Shown here in pieces: positions 1-9,530 of a stretch of DNA of 64,000 nucleotides. The position numbers and the translations under genes are program-made. Under the pieces are notes generated by a model, which did not search any database, had not been told where the DNA came from, and saw only the letters and a list, made by a program, of their open reading frames with translations. Source of the stretch: Bifidobacterium sp. ESL0800 (GTDB taxonomy: Bacteria > Actinomycetota > Actinomycetes > Actinomycetales > Bifidobacteriaceae). Where the stretch lies: positions 124,001-188,000 of the forward strand of contig NZ_CP113913.1 in assembly GCF_029395355.1 (NCBI RefSeq). Reading direction: 5' to 3'. The first letter of the stretch is position 1. Each line of letters begins with the position of its first letter.

Positions 1-201
1 ATCACCGTCAACCCGCCCGAGGGCATCACCTTCGAGCTGCCGAACGCCAACCAGGTGGTCGTCAAGGGTATTGACAAGCAGGCGGTCGGTCAGGCCGCGG
101 CCAATATCCGTGCGCTTCGCAAGCCGGAACCCTACAAGGGCAAGGGCATCAAGTACTCTGACGAACACATCCTGCGCAAGGCTGGAAAGGCTGGTAAGTG
201 A
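1..201 (+). CDS. rplF: 50S ribosomal protein L6 (3' end, partial)
   Basis: The window opens inside the gene. The 66 readable residues end with the conserved L6 C-terminus ([12 protein letters not shown], then a Lys/Gly tail). L6 binds 23S rRNA near the peptidyl-transferase region. Its stop lies one base before the rplR start, as expected inside the spc ribosomal operon. The N-terminal part is outside the window. Confidence 0.95.
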   Translation: MTVNPPEGITFELPNANQVVVKGIDKQAVGQAAANIRALRKPEPYKGKGIKYSDEHILRKAGKAGK

Positions 202-202
202 T

Positions 203-574
203 ATGACAGTCAAGATTTTCGGTAAAGGCAAGAAAGTCGCAAGGCTTCGTCGTCACGCTCGTCTGCGCAAGCACCTGCGCGGCACCGCGGAGCGTCCGCG
301 TCTGGTCGTCACCCGTTCGAATCGTCACATGGTCGCTCAGATCGTCGACGACACCAAGGGCATCACTTTGGTCAGCGAGTCCACCATCACCCATGATTTC
401 GATGGGTTCAAGGGCACCAAGACCGAAGCCGCACAGAAGGTCGGCGAGCTGATTGCCAAGAAGGCCAAGGACGCGGGCATCAGCTCCGTCGTCTTCGACC
501 GTGGCGGCAACAAGTATCATGGTCGCGTCGCAGCCGTAGCTGAGGGCGCCCGTCAGGGAGGTCTTGCACTGTGA
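203..574 (+). CDS. rplR: 50S ribosomal protein L18
   Basis: L18 is the 5S-rRNA-binding protein of the large subunit. The 123 residues begin [11 protein letters not shown] and contain the L18 signatures [15 protein letters not shown] and [10 protein letters not shown] near the start and [12 protein letters not shown] near the end. The open frame extends upstream to position 71, but the ATG at 203 gives normal family length and fits the one-base gap after rplF. The stop overlaps the rpsE GTG start by four bases, so the two are probably translationally coupled. Confidence 0.96.
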   Translation: MTVKIFGKGKKVARLRRHARLRKHLRGTAERPRLVVTRSNRHMVAQIVDDTKGITLVSESTITHDFDGFKGTKTEAAQKVGELIAKKAKDAGISSVVFDRGGNKYHGRVAAVAEGARQGGLAL

Positions 575-1356
575 GCGACAACGAAAAGGAAACCCAAGTG
601 ACTGAAGAAAATCAGAACACGCAGGCGTCCAACGATAGCAAGCAAGGTCAGCGTGCCGCCGGTGGCCGTGACGATCGTCGCAATGATGATCGCCGTGGTG
701 GCCGTCGTGGTGGACGTGGCGAGGGTCGTCGTGACGACCGTCGCGGTGGTCGTCGCGGCCGTCACGAGGAAAATCGTGGCGATGAGCTGCTCGATCGCGT
801 CGTGACCATCAACCGTGTTTCCAAGACCCGTAAGGGTGGCCGCTCCATGAGCTTCGCCGCTCTGGTCGTGGTCGGAGACGGCAACGGCACCGTAGGTGTT
901 GGCTATGGCAAGTCCCGTGAGGTTCCTGCCGCCATCGCCAAGGGCCAGCTTGACGCCAAGAAGCACATGTTCAGCGTGCCGCGTGTCCGTGGCACCGTGA
1001 CCCACCCGGTCATCGGCCATGACGCCGCAGGCACCGTTCTGCTCCGTCCCGCCGCTCCCGGCACCGGTGTAATCGCCGGTGGCGCCGTTCGCGCCGTCAT
1101 GGAGTGCGCTGGCATCTCCGATATTCTCACCAAGTCCATGGGCAGCGCCACCGCGGTCAACGTGGTTCGCGCCACCGTGGATGCGCTGAAGCAGCTCGAG
1201 GAGCCGGAAGAGATCGCGGCACGCCGTGGCTTGACCGTTGAACAAGTCGCTCCCGACACCCTGCTTCGTGCTCGCGCCGAAGGCATCGCAGCGGCCCGCA
1301 AGGCCCGTGAGGACGCCAAGGCCGAAGCCGCACAATCCAAGGACGGTGAAGAGTAA
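571..1356 (+). CDS. rpsE: 30S ribosomal protein S5 with Arg/Gly-rich N-terminal extension
   Basis: S5 shapes the mRNA entry and decoding region of the 30S subunit. The protein is 261 residues, longer than the roughly 165 of E. coli. An extension of about 70 residues (acidic, then Arg/Asp/Gly-rich repeats) precedes the S5 fold, which begins near [19 protein letters not shown]. The C-terminus also has an Ala/Lys/Glu-rich tail. The GTG start overlaps the rplR stop. A second in-frame GTG at 598 could give a slightly shorter product. The stop overlaps the rpmD ATG by one base. Confidence 0.95.
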   Translation: MSDNEKETQVTEENQNTQASNDSKQGQRAAGGRDDRRNDDRRGGRRGGRGEGRRDDRRGGRRGRHEENRGDELLDRVVTINRVSKTRKGGRSMSFAALVVVGDGNGTVGVGYGKSREVPAAIAKGQLDAKKHMFSVPRVRGTVTHPVIGHDAAGTVLLRPAAPGTGVIAGGAVRAVMECAGISDILTKSMGSATAVNVVRATVDALKQLEEPEEIAARRGLTVEQVAPDTLLRARAEGIAAARKAREDAKAEAAQSKDGEE

Positions 1357-1535
1357 TGGCAGATCTGAAGATCACACTTACCAAAGGTCTGGTCAACCGC
1401 AAGCCCGCCCAGCGCGACACCGTTCGCACGCTCGGCCTGCACAAGATCGGTCAGACGGTTGTCCGTGAGGACACTCCTGCAACCCGCGGTCTGATCAATG
1501 CGGTTCGCCACTTGGTCACGGTTGAGGAGGCCTGA
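1356..1535 (+). CDS. rpmD: 50S ribosomal protein L30
   Basis: This 59-residue protein has the L30 pattern: [20 protein letters not shown], then [18 protein letters not shown] and a C-terminal RHLVTVEE. Size and position between rpsE and rplO match the spc operon. The ATG shares its A with the rpsE TAA stop, and the stop precedes the rplO ATG by one base, so it is embedded in a tightly packed operon. Confidence 0.95.
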   Translation: MADLKITLTKGLVNRKPAQRDTVRTLGLHKIGQTVVREDTPATRGLINAVRHLVTVEEA

Positions 1536-1536
1536 T

Positions 1537-1998
1537 ATGGCAGAACAAGAAGAAAACACGATTTTGCAGATGCACGATCTGCGTCCTGCGCCGGGTGCTA
1601 AGAAGAACCGCATCCGCGTGGGTCGTGGTGAGGGTTCCAAGGGTAAGACCTCGGGACGTGGCGCCAAGGGCACTTTGAAGCGTTATCAGGTTCGTCCTGG
1701 CTTCGAAGGTGGCCAGCTGCCTCTGTATATGCGCCTGCCGAAGCTGCGCGGCTTCAAGAGCCCCTTCAAGAAGGAGTTCCAGGTTGTCAACGTCTCCGCT
1801 CTCTCCGAGTTGTTCCCGAAGGGTGGAGAGGTCAGTGTCGAGGACTTGGTCAAGGCCGGTGCCGTTCGCGCCGGATACCCTGTCAAGGTCCTGGGCGACG
1901 GCGAGACCAAGGTCGCGTTCACGCTCAAGGGTGTGAAGGCTTCCAAGTCCGCTCGTGCCAAGATCGAAGCTGCAGGCGGCTCTATTTCCGAAGAGTAA
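1537..1998 (+). CDS. rplO: 50S ribosomal protein L15
   Basis: L15 is a late-assembly 50S protein. The 153 residues include the conserved [16 protein letters not shown] start, the Gly/Lys-rich [19 protein letters not shown] loop and [20 protein letters not shown] short acidic N-terminal extension ([11 protein letters not shown]) precedes the family core. It is the last gene of the ribosomal run before a hairpin that separates it from secY. Confidence 0.96.
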   Translation: MAEQEENTILQMHDLRPAPGAKKNRIRVGRGEGSKGKTSGRGAKGTLKRYQVRPGFEGGQLPLYMRLPKLRGFKSPFKKEFQVVNVSALSELFPKGGEVSVEDLVKAGAVRAGYPVKVLGDGETKVAFTLKGVKASKSARAKIEAAGGSISEE

Positions 1999-2047
1999 TT
2001 CGGATGTCTTTGCGCTTTTCGGCTTAGGCTCGAAACGCGTTGTATCT

Positions 2048-2076
2048 GGTCCTCCTTGCAATCAGCGAGGAGGACC
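2048..2076 (+). terminator. Hairpin between rplO and secY
   Basis: A perfect 9-bp stem (GGTCCTCCT with AGGAGGACC, 11-nt loop) lies 50 bases after rplO and is followed by ACTTTATTGG rather than a long T run. It may be a weak terminator or attenuator that lowers secY relative to the ribosomal genes. Confidence 0.6.
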
Positions 2077-2236
2077 ACTTTATTGGTTTACGACACGGCA
2101 TGAAATCCAAGATTGATGGAGAATGATGGGTTTTGTCGTGTAATCAGTGGCGTTTGGTAGATGCTTGACGCTAGGATTATCATTTAGTGTGTTTGCATCG
2201 GTACATCAGTTGTGCCGAATAGGGAAGGAAATCCAG

Positions 2237-3763
2237 GTGAGGACGTTAATCCAGGCCCTGAAGACGAAGGAACTTCGCCACAAGATCCTCTTCGTGCTCG
2301 GCATCATTATCATCTACCGTATCGGTTCGTTCATCCCGACTCCGGGTGTGGACTACAAGGTAGTGCAGCAGTGCGTCGGCACAATGAAGACCACGCAGGA
2401 GAACTTCGTCGGGTTGGTCAACCTCTTCTCCGGCGGCGCCATGCTCCAGCTCTCCATCTTTGCATTGGGCGTGATGCCGTACATCACGGCATCCATCGTC
2501 ATCCAGCTGCTGCGTGTGGTCATTCCTCGTTTCGAGGCGCTGCACAAGGAAGGCCAGTCCGGCGAGACCAAGCTGACGCAGTATACGCGTTATCTCACCA
2601 TCGGCCTGGCGATTCTGCAGTCCACCACCATTCTGGTCACTGCACGTTCCGGTGCGCTGTTCAACTACCAGTGCGGTCAGGTCGTTCCTGACGGATCGGT
2701 GTGGAACCTCGTGGTCATGGTCCTCATCATGACCGGTGGCACCGGCCTGATTATGTGGATGGCCGAGTTGATCACCGACAAGGGCATCGGCCAAGGTATG
2801 TCCGTCTTGATCTTCATGTCCATCTGCTCCGGCTTCCTGCCGCAGCTTTGGCAGATCGGCTGGGGCACCAACGGCAAGAACGGCAATTGGATCTACTTCG
2901 GCATCGTTGTCGCGGTCTTGGTCGTCATTCTCATCTTCGTCGATTTCGTCGAGCTGGCCCAGCGCCGTATCCCGGTGCAGTACACGCGTCGTATGATCGG
3001 CCGCAAGATGTACGGTGGCTCTTCCACCTATCTTCCGCTGAAGATCAATATGTCCGGTGTTATCCCGCCGATTTTCGCCTCCTCGATTCTGGCGATTCCG
3101 ACACTGATCGCGCAGTTCGGCAAGTCCGACCAGAAGTGGGTCAAGTGGATCAACACCAATCTGGCCAACACCACCTCGATCTGGTACATCGCGCTCTACG
3201 CTGTGATGATCGTGTTCTTCTGCTTCTTCTATACGTCGATCACCTTCAACCCCGATGAGACGGCGGACAACATGAAGCAGTACGGTGGCTTCATCCCCGG
3301 CATCCGTGCCGGCAGTGCCACCAGCCGTTACCTGAGCTATGTGATGAACAGGCTCAACACGGTCGGTGCCGTCTACCTGCTCTTCGTCGCGTTGATTCCT
3401 ACGATGCTCATCATGATGCTGAAGCTCAACAACCGGCTTCCGTTCGGTGGCACGACCATCCTGATTATCGCGGGCGTCGGCCTCGACACCTTGCGTCAGG
3501 CGAAGGCCCAGACCGAGCAGTTCCAGTACACCGGCTTCCTGCTTGAAGACACCGATCACGTCGAGGGCGAGGATGTCAGTACGTCCAAGAAGTCCGAGGC
3601 AACGACCGCGGTCCTGGAAGGCACCGAAAGCGAGGCTACCGAGGAAGACGGTACCGAGACGGTAAATACCGAGAATACCGCTGCGGCTGACGATTCCGGG
3701 GTCAAGGACGCCGACACAGCTTCTTCCGAAGACGATCAGGACACTGACGATAAGTCCGAGTGA
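2237..3763 (+). CDS. secY: Protein translocase subunit SecY
   Basis: SecY forms the membrane channel for Sec-dependent export, which the signal-peptide-bearing adhesins of this window would use. The 508 residues begin VRTLIQALKTKELRHKILF and show about ten hydrophobic segments, plus the conserved cytosolic loop RRIPVQYTRR and the region GGTTILIIAGVGLDT. The GTG at 2237 is preferred because AGGGAAGGA sits seven bases upstream; the open frame itself runs back to 2147. The last 80 or so residues form an acidic Glu/Asp/Thr tail that most SecY proteins lack. Confidence 0.96.
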   Translation: MRTLIQALKTKELRHKILFVLGIIIIYRIGSFIPTPGVDYKVVQQCVGTMKTTQENFVGLVNLFSGGAMLQLSIFALGVMPYITASIVIQLLRVVIPRFEALHKEGQSGETKLTQYTRYLTIGLAILQSTTILVTARSGALFNYQCGQVVPDGSVWNLVVMVLIMTGGTGLIMWMAELITDKGIGQGMSVLIFMSICSGFLPQLWQIGWGTNGKNGNWIYFGIVVAVLVVILIFVDFVELAQRRIPVQYTRRMIGRKMYGGSSTYLPLKINMSGVIPPIFASSILAIPTLIAQFGKSDQKWVKWINTNLANTTSIWYIALYAVMIVFFCFFYTSITFNPDETADNMKQYGGFIPGIRAGSATSRYLSYVMNRLNTVGAVYLLFVALIPTMLIMMLKLNNRLPFGGTTILIIAGVGLDTLRQAKAQTEQFQYTGFLLEDTDHVEGEDVSTSKKSEATTAVLEGTESEATEEDGTETVNTENTAAADDSGVKDADTASSEDDQDTDDKSE

Positions 3764-3805
3764 CCTCACTTGGCCTGAGCGTTGATAATGTTTAAACAAT
3801 AATGA

Positions 3806-3845
3806 AATGATGCTTGTCTGTAGATATACGGGCAGGCATCATTTT
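3806..3845 (+). terminator. Terminator after secY
   Basis: A 15-bp stem (AATGATGCTTGTCTG with CGGGCAGGCATCATT, three G-U pairs) closes an 8-nt loop and is followed by TT. It ends about 33 bases before the adk start, so it could also act as an attenuator in the adk leader. Confidence 0.75.
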
Positions 3846-3878
3846 GATAACGACAACAAAAAGAAAGTGGATGTTGAT

Positions 3879-4439
3879 ATGCGTCTATTGATCATGGGCC
3901 CGCAAGGAGTGGGCAAGGGAACGCAAGCCAAGCTGATCGCCGAGCACTATGGCATCCCGCACATCTCCACCGGCGACATTTTCCGCTACAACATGAAGAA
4001 CAACACCCCGCTCGGCCAAGAAGCCAAGAGCTATACCGACAAGGGCAAGCTTGTCCCCGACGAACTGACCAACAAAATCGTCAAGGATCGTCTCGCCATG
4101 GACGACGCCAAGAACGGTTGGATCCTCGACGGCTACCCCCGCAACGCGGCCCAGGTCGAGGCGCTCGACACGATGCTCGAAGAGCTCGGCACCCCGCTTG
4201 ACAAGGTCGTGGCACTCGACGCCGACCGTGACATCCTGATGGCTCGCATCGCCAAGCGTGCCGCTGAAGAGGGCCGTGCCGACGACAACGCCGAGGCGAT
4301 TGCCCAGAGGCTCAAGACCTATGACGAAGAGACGGCTCCGCTGCTCGACACCTACAAGTCGCGCGGCTGCCTTGTCTCCATCGACGGGCAAGGCGAGATC
4401 GACGACATTTCCAAGAACATCTTCGCAGCTCTGGACTGA
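3879..4439 (+). CDS. adk: Adenylate kinase
   Basis: Adenylate kinase interconverts ATP plus AMP with two ADP in the cytosol. The 186 residues show the P-loop [10 protein letters not shown] at about 7-16, the AMP-binding STGDIFR, and DGYPRNAAQ. The length fits the short-LID type usual in actinobacteria. The ATG at 3879 places the P-loop at the normal distance; the frame is open further upstream, but that part overlaps the secY terminator. The ribosome-binding site is weak (GAAAGTGG). It follows secY as in many bacteria, but no map gene separates it from infA. Confidence 0.96.
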   Translation: MRLLIMGPQGVGKGTQAKLIAEHYGIPHISTGDIFRYNMKNNTPLGQEAKSYTDKGKLVPDELTNKIVKDRLAMDDAKNGWILDGYPRNAAQVEALDTMLEELGTPLDKVVALDADRDILMARIAKRAAEEGRADDNAEAIAQRLKTYDEETAPLLDTYKSRGCLVSIDGQGEIDDISKNIFAALD

Positions 4440-4516
4440 GGGAGATTTTCGGTAGGAGACCGGTTCGTTACCTGATATGCAATTGACCTCGTAACGTACA
4501 AATCCGTCACTACCAC

Positions 4517-4565
4517 AAGAAGGGATTGAATGCAACACGCCGTGTCGCATTTGGTCCCTTCTTTT
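4517..4565 (+). terminator. Strong terminator after adk
   Basis: A stem of about 21 bp begins AAGAAGGGA, ends TCCCTTCTT, and has a 3-nt loop GCC, with three G-U pairs and one A-C mismatch. It is followed by TT GATA. It insulates adk from the infA operon. Confidence 0.85.
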
Positions 4566-4573
4566 GATATAGT
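4565..4573 (+). promoter_or_regulatory. Extended -10 promoter candidate for infA operon
   Basis: TGATATAGT is an extended -10 element (TG-N-TATAGT) directly after the adk terminator and about 66 bases before infA. No convincing -35 hexamer is visible, which is usual for extended -10 promoters. Inferred from sequence only. Confidence 0.45.
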
Positions 4574-4638
4574 AAGAAGTTGGTGTGTTTTCGGATGCGC
4601 CATACATGTAATATCAGCCAAAGAACGGAATGAGGCTC

Positions 4639-4857
4639 ATGGCTAAAGACGGTGTGATTGAAGTTGAAGGTCAGGTAGTGGAAGCACTGCCGAACGCGAT
4701 GTTTCGCGTCGAACTTGAAAACAAGCACATCGTGCTGGCCACCATTTCGGGCAAGATGCGCAAGAATTATATCCGCATCCTCCCGCAGGACCGTGTGGTC
4801 CTCGAAATGAGCCCTTACGACCTGAACCGCGGCCGTATTACGTACCGTTATAAGTAA
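4639..4857 (+). CDS. infA: Translation initiation factor IF-1
   Basis: IF-1 binds the 30S A site during initiation. The 72 residues ([20 protein letters not shown], then [20 protein letters not shown], ending RGRITYRYK) match the single OB-fold family over full length. AATGAGG lies four bases before the ATG. It opens the operon infA-rpmJ-rpsM-rpsK-rpoA-rplQ. Confidence 0.98.
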   Translation: MAKDGVIEVEGQVVEALPNAMFRVELENKHIVLATISGKMRKNYIRILPQDRVVLEMSPYDLNRGRITYRYK

Positions 4858-4877
4858 AGGTACAGAAAAGGAAAACC

Positions 4878-4991
4878 ATGAAGGTCAGCCCTAGTGTGAA
4901 GAGGATCTGCGAGAATTGCCGCGTGATCCGTCGTCACGGTCGCGTCATGGTGATCTGCTCCAACCCGCGCCACAAGCAGCGTCAAGGCTGA
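4878..4991 (+). CDS. rpmJ: 50S ribosomal protein L36, zinc-binding form
   Basis: This 37-residue protein ([20 protein letters not shown] at its start) is L36. Cys11, Cys14, Cys27 and His32 form the C+ zinc-ribbon site. AGAAAAGGAAA precedes the ATG. It sits 20 bases after infA, the standard gene order. Confidence 0.97.
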   Translation: MKVSPSVKRICENCRVIRRHGRVMVICSNPRHKQRQG

Positions 4992-5118
4992 GCGGAAAAC
5001 CTCCGACCAGATAAAAGGTACTGAGTCGCAGCCCAAAAGCTGAACCCCGGGTACGTAGGCCCGAGCCGGGAAACCGGGTGACTTGGTACAAACCTACGGA
5101 AACATAGAAGGAATCGCA

Positions 5119-5496
5119 ATGGCACGTCTTGCCGGAGTCGACATCCCCAATGAGAAGCGCATCGAGATCGCCCTCACCTATATCTTTGGTGTCGGCCGTA
5201 CTCGCGCGAAGGAAACGCTTGCCGCCACCGGAGTCAATCCGGATACCCGCGTCAAGGATCTGAGCGACGAGCAGCTTATTACGCTGCGTGACTATCTTGA
5301 GGCCAACTACAAGATTGAAGGCGATCTGCGTCGTGAAGTCGATGCGGATATTCGTCGCAAGATTCAGATCAACTGCTATCAGGGCCAGCGCCATCGTCAC
5401 GGTCTGCCCGTGCGCGGTCAGCGCACCAAGACCAACGCCCGTACCCGCAAGGGCCCGAAGCGTACCGTCGCTGGAAAGAAGAAGGCCGTCAAGTAA
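5119..5496 (+). CDS. rpsM: 30S ribosomal protein S13
   Basis: S13 contacts the P-site tRNA and the 50S subunit. The 125 residues start [20 protein letters not shown] and include the IFGVGRTRA helix-hairpin-helix and the basic C-terminus [18 protein letters not shown]. The ATG at 5119 follows AGAAGGAA. A 127-base leader with GC-rich repeats separates it from rpmJ; no known riboswitch or ribosomal leader could be assigned there. Confidence 0.97.
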   Translation: MARLAGVDIPNEKRIEIALTYIFGVGRTRAKETLAATGVNPDTRVKDLSDEQLITLRDYLEANYKIEGDLRREVDADIRRKIQINCYQGQRHRHGLPVRGQRTKTNARTRKGPKRTVAGKKKAVK

Positions 5497-5601
5497 GGCC
5501 TCAAGCAGTTATGAAGAGGGACGGGGCGTCGCAAGTTCGTTGCGTGCGTTCCAGGCTCTTCGTGACGTAGGAATCATTCGTAAGTAAGGAAACGAGGATC
5601 A

Positions 5602-6000
5602 ATGGCAGCTGCAAAGCAAGCCGCGCGCAAGCCCCGTCGCCGTGACCGCAAGTCGGTACCGGTCGGCCAAGCGCACATCAAGTCCACTTTCAATAACACC
5701 ATCATCTCCATCACGGATCCTTCGGGCGCAGTCGTGGCCTGGGCTTCCGGTGGCGATGTCGGTTTCAAGGGCTCACGTAAGTCCACTCCCTACGCCGCAG
5801 GCATGGCCGCTGAATCGGCCGCCCGTAAGGCGCAGGAACATGGCGTCAAGAAGGTTGACGTCTACGTCAAGGGTCCGGGCAGCGGTCGCGAAACCGCCAT
5901 CCGCTCCCTGCAGTCCGCAGGTCTTGAGGTCGGTTCGATCACCGATGTCACCCCGCAGGCTCATAACGGTGTGCGCCCTCCGAAGCGCCGCCGCGTCTGA
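5602..6000 (+). CDS. rpsK: 30S ribosomal protein S11
   Basis: S11 forms part of the mRNA platform of the 30S subunit. The 132 residues have the S11 hallmarks [37 protein letters not shown] and the C-terminal [18 protein letters not shown]. It is followed directly by rpoA; rpsD, which often lies here in other actinobacteria, is absent. Confidence 0.97.
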   Translation: MAAAKQAARKPRRRDRKSVPVGQAHIKSTFNNTIISITDPSGAVVAWASGGDVGFKGSRKSTPYAAGMAAESAARKAQEHGVKKVDVYVKGPGSGRETAIRSLQSAGLEVGSITDVTPQAHNGVRPPKRRRV

Positions 6001-6079
6001 AGCACTTCATTTAACCATCCGTCCAACCCGCTTATGACCAGTGAGTGCACCACCAGTCAGAAGCTGAAAGGATAACACA

Positions 6080-7075
6080 GTGCTTATTGCACAGCGTCCG
6101 CAACTTACTGAGGAATCACTGAATCCGCAGCGTTCTCGTTTTACCATCGAGCCGCTCGAGCCGGGATTCGGCTATACGCTCGGTAATTCGTTGCGTCGTA
6201 CTCTGTTGAGCTCCATTCCCGGGGCTGCAGTCACTTCCGTGCGTATCTCCGGTGCCCTGCACGAGTTCACCACTCTGCCAGGCGTCGAAGAGGATGTCAC
6301 CGAAATCCTGCTGAACATCAAGGGAATCGTGCTTACCAGTGAATATGACGAACCGGTTGTCATGTATCTGCGTAAAAGCGGCAAGGGCGAGGCCACCGCG
6401 GGGGATATCACCCCTCCGGCCGGCGTCACCATCGCCAACCCGGATATGCATATCGCCACCCTCGCCGAAGATGGGGAACTCGAGATCGAGTTCACCGTCG
6501 AGCGCGGCCGTGGCTATGTCCCCGCGCAGATGAACAAGCAGGACAACGATGAGATCGGTCGTATCCCGGTCGATTCCATCTACTCCCCGGTGCTCAAGGT
6601 GAGCTACAAGGTCGAGGCCACCCGTGTCGAACAGCGCACGGACTTCGACAAGCTCATCCTCGATGTGGAGACCAAGCCGGCGATTTCGCCGCGCGATGCC
6701 GTCGCCTCCGCCGGTTCCACCCTGGTTGAGCTCTTCGGCCTGTGCCGTGAACTCAACACGCAGGCGGAAGGCGTCGAGGTCGGCCCTGCTCCGGTTGAAG
6801 AAGAAGTCAACCCGGAGATGTCGATTCCGATCGAGGAACTCAATCTCACCCAGCGCAGCTATAACTGCCTGAAGCGTGAAGGTATCCACACCGTTGGTGA
6901 ATTGGTGTCCCACACCGAGCAGGATCTGCTCGACATCCGTAATTTCGGTATGAAGTCAATCGATGAGGTCAAGGAGAAGCTCGAAAGCATGGGTCTCTCG
7001 CTGAAGGCCTCTCCGCTGGGCTTCGATACCAACAACCTTGAAGGTGGCACCTTCTTCTCGCCCGAAGACGAGTAA
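6080..7075 (+). CDS. rpoA: RNA polymerase alpha subunit
   Basis: The 331 residues give a full-length alpha subunit. The N-terminal assembly domain (about 1-230) contains [20 protein letters not shown], and the C-terminal DNA-binding domain begins near residue 247 and carries [16 protein letters not shown] and [20 protein letters not shown]. The GTG start at 6080 is preceded by GAAAGGATAA. It assembles beta and beta-prime and contacts UP elements and activators. Confidence 0.98.
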   Translation: MLIAQRPQLTEESLNPQRSRFTIEPLEPGFGYTLGNSLRRTLLSSIPGAAVTSVRISGALHEFTTLPGVEEDVTEILLNIKGIVLTSEYDEPVVMYLRKSGKGEATAGDITPPAGVTIANPDMHIATLAEDGELEIEFTVERGRGYVPAQMNKQDNDEIGRIPVDSIYSPVLKVSYKVEATRVEQRTDFDKLILDVETKPAISPRDAVASAGSTLVELFGLCRELNTQAEGVEVGPAPVEEEVNPEMSIPIEELNLTQRSYNCLKREGIHTVGELVSHTEQDLLDIRNFGMKSIDEVKEKLESMGLSLKASPLGFDTNNLEGGTFFSPEDE

Positions 7076-7166
7076 GAGCCAACTTCATTTTAAGCTTCGG
7101 TGCCGTTCGGATGTTCGGGCGTATGCCCACCTGAACGGCGTAAAACCGGGGCGTTAAGGAGTAATA

Positions 7167-7820
7167 ATGCCTACACCTAGAAAAGGGCCGCACCTGGCTT
7201 CAAGCCCGGCTCATGAGCGTTTGATGCTCGCGAACATGGCCACCAGCCTGTTCGAGCACGGCCGCATCGTCACCACGTTGCCGAAGGCCAAGCGCCTCCG
7301 TCCGGTGGCCGAGCGCCTGATCACCTTCGCCAAGAAGGGCGACCTCGCTCATCGCCGTCGCGTGATGCGTGTCATCCGCAACAAGTCCATCGTGCACAAG
7401 CTCTTCACGGAGATCGCCGAGCAGATGAAGCAGCGTGAGGGTGGCTATACCCGCATCGTCAAGATCGCCGCGGCCAAGGGCAACAACGCGCCGCGCGCCA
7501 TCATCGAGCTCGTCACCGAGCCGGTCAGCGCCAAGCAGTCCGTGGTCAAGGAAGCGGAAGCCTCCGCTGCGGCAGCCGTCGACAAGGCTCAGGTTGAAGA
7601 GACCGAAGCCAAGGCTCAGAAGAGCGCCGCTAAGGCCGCCGAGACCAAGACGGACAAGGCTGTCGACGAGGCCGAGGCCAAGGAGACTGAGGTCAACGCC
7701 GATGTCGCCGCCGACAAGGCCGAGGTCAAGAAGACCGAAGCCAAGGACGCCGATGCGAAGGCCAAGAAGGCTCCTGCGAAGAAGTCCGCAGCCAAGAAGG
7801 CTGACAAGGAAGAGAAGTGA
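7167..7820 (+). CDS. rplQ: 50S ribosomal protein L17 with long Ala/Lys/Glu tail
   Basis: The first 120 or so residues are typical L17 ([20 protein letters not shown], then [13 protein letters not shown] and [12 protein letters not shown]). About 90 extra residues follow, built of Ala, Lys, Glu and Asp in loose repeats ([20 protein letters not shown]). The tail is probably a disordered or helical extension of unknown role. It is the last gene of the operon, followed by a strong terminator. Confidence 0.95.
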   Translation: MPTPRKGPHLASSPAHERLMLANMATSLFEHGRIVTTLPKAKRLRPVAERLITFAKKGDLAHRRRVMRVIRNKSIVHKLFTEIAEQMKQREGGYTRIVKIAAAKGNNAPRAIIELVTEPVSAKQSVVKEAEASAAAAVDKAQVEETEAKAQKSAAKAAETKTDKAVDEAEAKETEVNADVAADKAEVKKTEAKDADAKAKKAPAKKSAAKKADKEEK

Positions 7821-7850
7821 GTCGTTAGGATTCACTGAGTTCTTTTCATA

Positions 7851-7885
7851 AGAAGGTCGGAGATGCAAGTCTCCGGCCTTCTTTT
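7851..7885 (+). terminator. Terminator of the rplQ operon
   Basis: A 13-bp stem (AGAAGGTCGGAGA with TCTCCGGCCTTCT, one G-U pair) and a 6-nt loop are followed by TTTCGTCT. This is a classical intrinsic terminator 31 bases after rplQ. Confidence 0.92.
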
Positions 7886-7974
7886 CGTCTAGTACGATGG
7901 TGCGCTCCCTATCATGACGGTTTGCTCTCCAGCTTGTCTAATGCTGTCATTTGTTCTTCATGTTCAGGCGCAAT

Positions 7975-8120
7975 GCAGAGATAATCACAGTTTTCTCCTG
8001 TTTTCTGTGATTTATTCTGCATATTTGCGGATTTGCAGAGATAATCACGTTTTCGTCGGTCTTTTTGTGATTTATTCTGCATGTTCGTGAACGATACAGA
8101 GTTAGTCACATTTTTCTTCT
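7975..8120. repeat. Tandem 60-bp palindromic repeat (2.4 copies)
   Basis: Two full units begin at 7975 and 8035 (GCAGAGATAATCAC...) exactly 60 bp apart, and a partial third begins at 8095. Each full unit contains imperfect inverted arms, GCAGAGATAATCAC with GTGATTTATTCTGC. The stretch 7887-8192 holds nothing else recognisable apart from the truA leader. A minus-strand frame through it would encode a repeated peptide (MQNKSQK...DYLC), which looks like a by-product of the repeat and not a gene. Confidence 0.85.
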
Positions 8121-8192
8121 ATTCAGCGTATTTTTGCTGTTGGTTCTGATGTACCGGGTTCGCAAGACGGTGCGGCACGTATACTGGCAACG

Positions 8193-9368
8193 ATGAGACT
8201 ACGAATTGACTTGGCATACGACGGCGGCGGCTTCCACGGTTGGGCGAAGCAGCCCGGCCTGCGTACCGTGCAGGGGGAGCTTGAGGAGGCACTCAGTAAG
8301 ATTCTGCATGTGTCAGGCCGCTCCGGGCGAACGGTTCAACCAAGTGATGCCGCTTCTGGCGGAGCAAAACGCGATTGCCGGCTTGAGGCGCGGCCTGGAG
8401 CCGATGAATCACTGCAATTGGTGGTTGCCGGCCGAACCGATACGGGAGTGCATGCTGCGCAGCAAGTCTGCCATCTTGACGTGTCGGAAGAGACCCTGCA
8501 GCGTTGCGTCGGACATATGGATGTTCCCGCTACGGTGGCCCTTGAACGGCGCCTAAGGCACGCGTTGCCGGCCGATATCGCTCTGCACCATGTGTCGGTG
8601 GCACCGGATGGCTTCGACGCCCGTTTCTCGGCTTTACAACGTACGTATGTCTATCGGATTTCGGATGGGTTGAGATCGGCCGATCCGAGGTTGCGCGGTT
8701 TCGTCTGGAATATCGAAGATACGCTTGACATTCAGGCGATGAACCGGGCCGCGGCCATGACTATCGGCCTGCATGATTTCGGCTCCTTTGCCACCCCCAA
8801 TCCCGGCGGCACCACCATCCGCGAGGTCAAGCAGGCGGTGTGGCGGCGTGTGCCCGTAACAGGGATGTATGGTGATGCTCTCGGTTCTTATCATGATTCG
8901 GCTGAACTGGATACTGCGGCAATTGGCGACGCCGCCCTCGGATCCACGTCAAAACCCGAGGATTCGGCGGCCGCGGACGCGACAGGAGCAATGGATGGCC
9001 AAGAATCGGATCATCACTCAACCGTCCGATTGGCTGAATTGACGTCCCCGGTGGCGTTTCAGGCAACGGCTGAAGCCAATCAGAACTACATCGTGCCGTC
9101 GCTTGAGTCCGGGCTGGTGTGTTTCACCATCGTGGCCGACGCCTTCGCGCACAATATGGTGCGTTCGCTGGTCAACGCCTGCGTACAGGTCGGCCGGCAC
9201 CGCAAGTCGCTCGAATGGTTCGCGCACAAGATGGCCAAACCCGAACGCGAAGGCTCGACCGGCCCCATCGCTGCCTGCGGTCTGACGTTGGAGCACGTTG
9301 CCTACCCGCCGGACTCCGAACTTGCCGGCCGGGCGCGATCCATCCGCGCCCGCCGCACGCTCGATTAA
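8193..9368 (+). CDS. truA: tRNA pseudouridine synthase A, enlarged by insertions
   Basis: TruA modifies uridines 38-40 in tRNA anticodon arms. The conserved core is clear: YDGGGFHGWAKQPGLRTVQG, the catalytic motif VVAGRTDTGVHAAQQ with Asp83, RTYVYRI, and the C-terminal FAHNMVRSLV. The protein is 391 residues, well above the usual 250-300. A hydrophilic insert lies at about 41-75, between the first two motifs, and a Ser/Asp/Ala-rich insert at about 224-302. Both leave the core intact, so activity is expected. The ATG at 8193 starts the family motif directly. Confidence 0.94.
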   Translation: MRLRIDLAYDGGGFHGWAKQPGLRTVQGELEEALSKILHVSGRSGRTVQPSDAASGGAKRDCRLEARPGADESLQLVVAGRTDTGVHAAQQVCHLDVSEETLQRCVGHMDVPATVALERRLRHALPADIALHHVSVAPDGFDARFSALQRTYVYRISDGLRSADPRLRGFVWNIEDTLDIQAMNRAAAMTIGLHDFGSFATPNPGGTTIREVKQAVWRRVPVTGMYGDALGSYHDSAELDTAAIGDAALGSTSKPEDSAAADATGAMDGQESDHHSTVRLAELTSPVAFQATAEANQNYIVPSLESGLVCFTIVADAFAHNMVRSLVNACVQVGRHRKSLEWFAHKMAKPEREGSTGPIAACGLTLEHVAYPPDSELAGRARSIRARRTLD

Positions 9369-9383
9369 GTGCGCCACGCCCGG

Positions 9384-9412
9384 TTGCGCCGGTTGGCACG
9401 TTGCCTTATACT
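9384..9412 (+). promoter_or_regulatory. Promoter of tRNA-Ser(CGA)
   Basis: TTGCGC and TATACT are separated by exactly 17 bases and lie about 27 bases before the tRNA 5' end. The spacing is ideal for a vegetative promoter. Confidence 0.65.
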
Positions 9413-9438
9413 AGAAAAGTTGCGTTTTCGCAGCACAT

Positions 9439-9523
9439 GGATAAGTGTCCGAGCGGTCTAAGGAGCACGCCTCGAAAGCGTGTGAGGAGAAATCCTCCGC
9501 GAGTTCGAATCTCGCCTTATCCG
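9439..9523 (+). tRNA. tRNA-Ser (anticodon CGA)
   Basis: The acceptor arms GGATAAG and CTTATCC pair. The anticodon stem CACGC/GCGTG holds the loop CTCGAAA with anticodon CGA, reading UCG codons. A long variable arm (GAGGAGAAATCCTC) marks a class II serine tRNA, and GCGAGTTCGAATCTCGC forms the T arm. No CCA is encoded. A clear promoter and terminator flank it. Its 3' end is duplicated at 15293-15310. Confidence 0.95.
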
Positions 9524-9524
9524 C
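9507..9524 (+). other. Putative attL: 18-bp repeat at tRNA-Ser 3' end
   Basis: GAATCTCGCCTTATCCGC at the 3' end of the tRNA-Ser gene recurs identically at 15293-15310. A tRNA 3' end duplicated downstream is the usual footprint of tyrosine-recombinase integration. No integrase gene is present between the copies, so the element is decayed or was moved in trans. Confidence 0.6.
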
Positions 9525-9530
9525 ATTACA

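Noticed and set aside
553..1335. Long minus-strand frames opposite rplR, rpsE, secY, infB and others
   Set aside because: They are shadows of high-GC coding genes on the plus strand, with low-complexity or implausible sequences.
7912..8109. Minus-strand ORF of 65 residues through the 60-bp repeat
   Set aside because: Its sequence is a direct product of the repeat, without a ribosome-binding site.
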